Shown here piece by piece: positions 61,538-64,000 of a DNA stretch of 64,000 nucleotides; positions within the stretch are counted from its first letter, which is position 1; each line of letters opens with the position of its first letter. The stretch comes from Vibrio mediterranei (lineage in GTDB: Bacteria > Pseudomonadota > Gammaproteobacteria > Enterobacterales > Vibrionaceae): NCBI RefSeq assembly GCF_900088415.1, contig NZ_FLLQ01000013.1:1-64000 (forward strand), in the 5' to 3' direction. The notes under the pieces were generated by a model, which ran no database searches, was not told the DNA's origin, and saw only the letters and a program-made list of their open reading frames with translations. The translations under genes were made by a program, and so were the position numbers.

Positions 61538-62269
61538 ATGGATAGCTTGTTATTCACAGCAACCACAGGGGCGAGCCGAGTACTCAAAGCGCAACACGTT
61601 CGCTCCAACAACTTATCGAACGCGGACACTGCAGGTTTTCGCGCCGATATGGAACGCGTTAAAAGCATTCCCCTACAAGGTTCTGGTTTTGATGGCCGCA
61701 CTATGGTGGTCACCAACTCGGCAGCGACACGCTTTGATGCTGGCGATGTGGTGAAAACGGGCCGAGCGCTAGACATTGCCATCATGGGTGAAGGCTACAT
61801 CAGTGTACAAACCCCTACCGGCAATGAGGCATACACTCGTGCCGGTAACATCAAAGTCGATGAACTGGGTGCGATGAGCATCAATGGTTTTGCCGTGGTT
61901 GGTGATAATGGCCCGATGGTACTGCCTGAGTTCCAAAAGGTAGAGATCAGTGAACGTGGTCGTGTTTCGGTGATTCCTCCAGGCGGTGGTGCCGAAGTGG
62001 AAGTAGGCACATTGAAGTTGGTCAAACCGGATATGAATCAACTGCAAAAGGAAAGCGACAGTTTGCTGCATAGCCTTGATGGCCAACCTTTTGCCGCTGA
62101 TCCAACGGTAAACCTTGCCCCGGAACATATCGAAGGTAGTAACGTGTCAGCCATTGATGAGCTGCTTAGCGTTATGTCACTTACCAGAAACTTTGAGATG
62201 CAAATCCGCATGATGAAAACGGCGGAAACCCTTGCGCAATCCGGCAACAAATTAATGAGTGCGAGCTAA
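61538..62269 (+). CDS. flgF: Flagellar proximal rod protein FlgF
   Basis: A 243-residue rod protein with N-terminal ASRVLKAQHVRSNNLSNADT then AGFRADMERV and the C-terminal axial helix MSLTRNFEMQIRMMKTAETL. It links the proximal rod to FlgG. It lies 10 bp after flgE. Its length is close to that of other FlgF proteins (about 245-250). Confidence 0.94.
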   Translation: MDSLLFTATTGASRVLKAQHVRSNNLSNADTAGFRADMERVKSIPLQGSGFDGRTMVVTNSAATRFDAGDVVKTGRALDIAIMGEGYISVQTPTGNEAYTRAGNIKVDELGAMSINGFAVVGDNGPMVLPEFQKVEISERGRVSVIPPGGGAEVEVGTLKLVKPDMNQLQKESDSLLHSLDGQPFAADPTVNLAPEHIEGSNVSAIDELLSVMSLTRNFEMQIRMMKTAETLAQSGNKLMSAS

Positions 62270-62292
62270 TCGCTCGCGCCAAGGAGTAAACC

Positions 62293-63078
62293 ATGCATTC
62301 AGCATTATGGGTCAGTAAAACAGGGATGGCCGCCCAAGATACAAAAATGACGGCGATTTCCAATAACCTTGCCAACGTTAATACCGTAGGCTTCAAACGC
62401 GATCGAGTGGTGTTTGAAGACTTATTTTATAGCATTCAGCGCCAGCCAGGCGCGCAAGTCGACCAAGTGAACCAACTACCGACTGGGGTTCAGTTAGGTA
62501 GTGGTGTGCGTGTGGTGGGCACTCAAAAAGTCTTTACTCAAGGCAGCGCGCAAAACACAGGGCAAGACCTAGACCTAGCTGTGATGGGACAAGGCTTTTT
62601 CCAGATTGAAAACTCTGATGGCCAGATCATGTATACCCGAAATGGTCAGTTCCATGTCAATTCAGAAGGTCTGATGGTAAACAGCCAAGGTTTGCCATTG
62701 GAGCCTCAAATTCAGATTCCCGATAACGCTTTGACACTCTCTGTTGGTGTTGATGGCACGGTGACTGCGACCACGGCAGACGGTCCTGCGCCACAGGATC
62801 TAGGACAAATCACCCTAGCGAAATTTGTTAACCCAGCAGGTCTAGAAGCCATTGGCGGCAACTTGTTTAAAGAGACCGAAGCCAGTGGGCAAGCAGAAGA
62901 GCTGATTGCCGGTGAAGAAGGGGCGGGCAGTATCAAGCAAGGCGCATTAGAAGGCTCAAACGTGCAAGTAGTGGAAGAGATGGTCGATATGATCACCACC
63001 CAACGCGCTTATGAAATGAACGCCAAGGTGGTCTCGGCTGCCGATGACATGCTGAAGTTCGTCGCACAAGCGGTGTAG
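62293..63078 (+). CDS. flgG: Flagellar distal rod protein FlgG
   Basis: A 261-residue distal rod subunit, the standard length (260-262). Family segments are SKTGMAAQDTKMTAISNNLA then NVNTVGFKRDRVVFEDLFY, GQDLDLAVMGQGFFQIENSD, and the C terminus EMVDMITTQRAYEMNAKVVS. AAGGAGTAAACC precedes the ATG. Confidence 0.97.
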   Translation: MHSALWVSKTGMAAQDTKMTAISNNLANVNTVGFKRDRVVFEDLFYSIQRQPGAQVDQVNQLPTGVQLGSGVRVVGTQKVFTQGSAQNTGQDLDLAVMGQGFFQIENSDGQIMYTRNGQFHVNSEGLMVNSQGLPLEPQIQIPDNALTLSVGVDGTVTATTADGPAPQDLGQITLAKFVNPAGLEAIGGNLFKETEASGQAEELIAGEEGAGSIKQGALEGSNVQVVEEMVDMITTQRAYEMNAKVVSAADDMLKFVAQAV

Positions 63079-63118
63079 GTTAGTAAAGTTGGGAATTAAC
63101 GGAAAAGGGATAAGTGGT

Positions 63119-63793
63119 ATGAAATGGCTTTCTCGCTGGGGAGTGGTAATTGGGCTACTCGTGCTTACTGGCTGTGCAGCTCGACCAGAGTTTGTACCAC
63201 CAGAGCCGGATGAACAAAAGTATGCACCGCCTGAGCTCAATTACGCGCTGCCACAAGCAACGGGAGGAAGCCTCTATCGCCATCAATATAACTTAACCTT
63301 ATTCCAAGACCGTCGAGCGTACCGAGTGGGTGATGTACTGACGATTTTGCTGGTGGAAGAAACGCAATCGAGCAAGAAAGCGGATACCAAATTCGGCAAG
63401 ACGTCTAAAGTGGATTTTGGTGCGGCAACCGTTGGTGGAAACACCTTTGACGAGACGGCGGTGGGTCTTAATGGCAGCCGAGCTTTTGATGGCAGTGCCG
63501 CTAGCTCCCAAGGTAATAAGTTAGAAGGCGCTATTACGGTCACGGTACATGAAGTGATGCCCAATGGCGTACTCAAAATTAGCGGTGAGAAATGGATTCG
63601 TCTTAACCAAGGCGATGAATTTATTCGCGTCACGGGCATTATTCGTGCCGACGATGTAGACCGTTACAACCAAGTGTTTTCTCATCGCATAGGGGATGCG
63701 CGCATCACCTACTCTGGACGTGGTGCTTTAGCTGACAGCAACTCTGCTGGTTGGCTCACTCAGTTCTTTACCAGCCCATGGATGCCGTTCTAA
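63119..63793 (+). CDS. flgH: Flagellar L-ring lipoprotein FlgH
   Basis: A 224-residue outer-membrane lipoprotein forming the L ring. The lipoprotein signal is [19 protein letters not shown] with lipidated Cys19. Conserved segments are [40 protein letters not shown], and [19 protein letters not shown], ending [13 protein letters not shown]. The start at 63119 is used because it gives the signal; the frame opens ten codons earlier. Its stop overlaps the flgI start. Confidence 0.96.
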   Translation: MKWLSRWGVVIGLLVLTGCAARPEFVPPEPDEQKYAPPELNYALPQATGGSLYRHQYNLTLFQDRRAYRVGDVLTILLVEETQSSKKADTKFGKTSKVDFGAATVGGNTFDETAVGLNGSRAFDGSAASSQGNKLEGAITVTVHEVMPNGVLKISGEKWIRLNQGDEFIRVTGIIRADDVDRYNQVFSHRIGDARITYSGRGALADSNSAGWLTQFFTSPWMPF

Positions 63794-64000
63794 TGACTCA
63801 ACAACGCTATTTCTTTACTTCAATTCTACTGGCATTTGCTCTCGGTATGATGTCATCAGCCAGAGCCGAGGTAGAAATCCCAATTATGGATCTGGTGGAC
63901 GTACAGGGTGTGCGCACTAACCAGCTTGTTGGTTATGGTTTGGTTGTGGGTCTCGACGGCCAAGGTGACCGAAACCAAGTGAAGTTTACCGCTCAGTCTA
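63793..64000 (+). CDS. flgI: Flagellar P-ring protein FlgI (partial, cut by window end)
   Basis: The first 69 codons of flgI. A signal peptide ends near SSARA, and the mature protein begins [20 protein letters not shown] then [20 protein letters not shown], the FlgI entry motif. GDRNQVKFT replaces the GTGD-S stretch I recall in polar-type FlgI proteins, which again points to a lateral-type system. The start codon overlaps the flgH stop (TAATG). The gene continues past 64000. Confidence 0.93.
   Translation, partial: MTQQRYFFTSILLAFALGMMSSARAEVEIPIMDLVDVQGVRTNQLVGYGLVVGLDGQGDRNQVKFTAQS

Overview
The window reads as chromosome I-type backbone of a Vibrio or close relative. It has the Vibrio-style order ilvY-ilvC-ubiK-RND efflux operon, a uspA/ftnA/uspB/yhiN block, and close protein matches to gamma-proteobacterial gor, rlmJ, prlC, rsmJ, asnC and rep. 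There is no transposase, integrase, prophage or CRISPR array. The sequence opens at the tail of an rRNA operon and ends inside flgI.

Layout. 1-590: 5S rRNA, tRNA-Asp, tRNA-Trp and a decayed duplicate of the tRNA-Trp 3' end with its terminator. 625-5163: PLD-family lipoprotein, divergent ilvY/ilvC with operators visible between them, and ubiK. 5277-10176: a TetR-MFP-RND efflux operon (VexRAB type) with an 18-bp palindrome at its promoter. 10289-12774: rep helicase and a cytochrome c5. 13020-13685: a tRNA operon Arg-His-Pro-His-Pro made by tandem duplication. 13925-19556: small outer-membrane barrel, three LysR regulators, an exported small protein, a guanidino-group-modifying enzyme with a structured leader, and a membrane protein. 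20219-25645: a peptide-type ABC importer (fused double ATPase, binding protein, two permeases). 25761-29331: SPOR protein, acyltransferase and GH19 chitinase. 29599-32931: gor, a GST and rlmJ. 33131-40038: prlC, a Ca2+-type P-ATPase, asnC and rsmJ. 40170-44780: a basic protein, a DMT exporter, uspA, ftnA, uspB and yhiN. 45108-50959: cyuA and cyuP (cysteine desulfidation and uptake), an atypical Nramp-like transporter and an EamA transporter.

51051-64000 is a flagellar locus: (lytic transglycosylase)-flgN-flgM-[giant lyase]-flgA on the minus strand, facing flgBCDEFGHI on the plus strand. flgA lies directly beside flgB with no cheV/cheR between them, a sigma-54-like promoter precedes flgB, and FlgI has a GDRNQVKFT stretch. 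All three resemble the lateral (swarming) flagellar system of vibrios and aeromonads rather than the polar one. The most unusual feature is a roughly 1,715-residue secreted protein between flgM and flgA. It carries three CBM6-like modules, thrombospondin-type-3 Ca2+ repeats and a family 8-like polysaccharide lyase domain.

Functional links. The GH19 chitinase, giant lyase and peptide importer fit a surface-colonising, polymer-degrading marine bacterium. If the flagellar locus is lateral, surface motility and glycan degradation may be physically coupled here. Starts were chosen from ribosome-binding sites and family alignments remembered without database access; promoter, operator and RNA-structure calls come from reading the sequence by eye.
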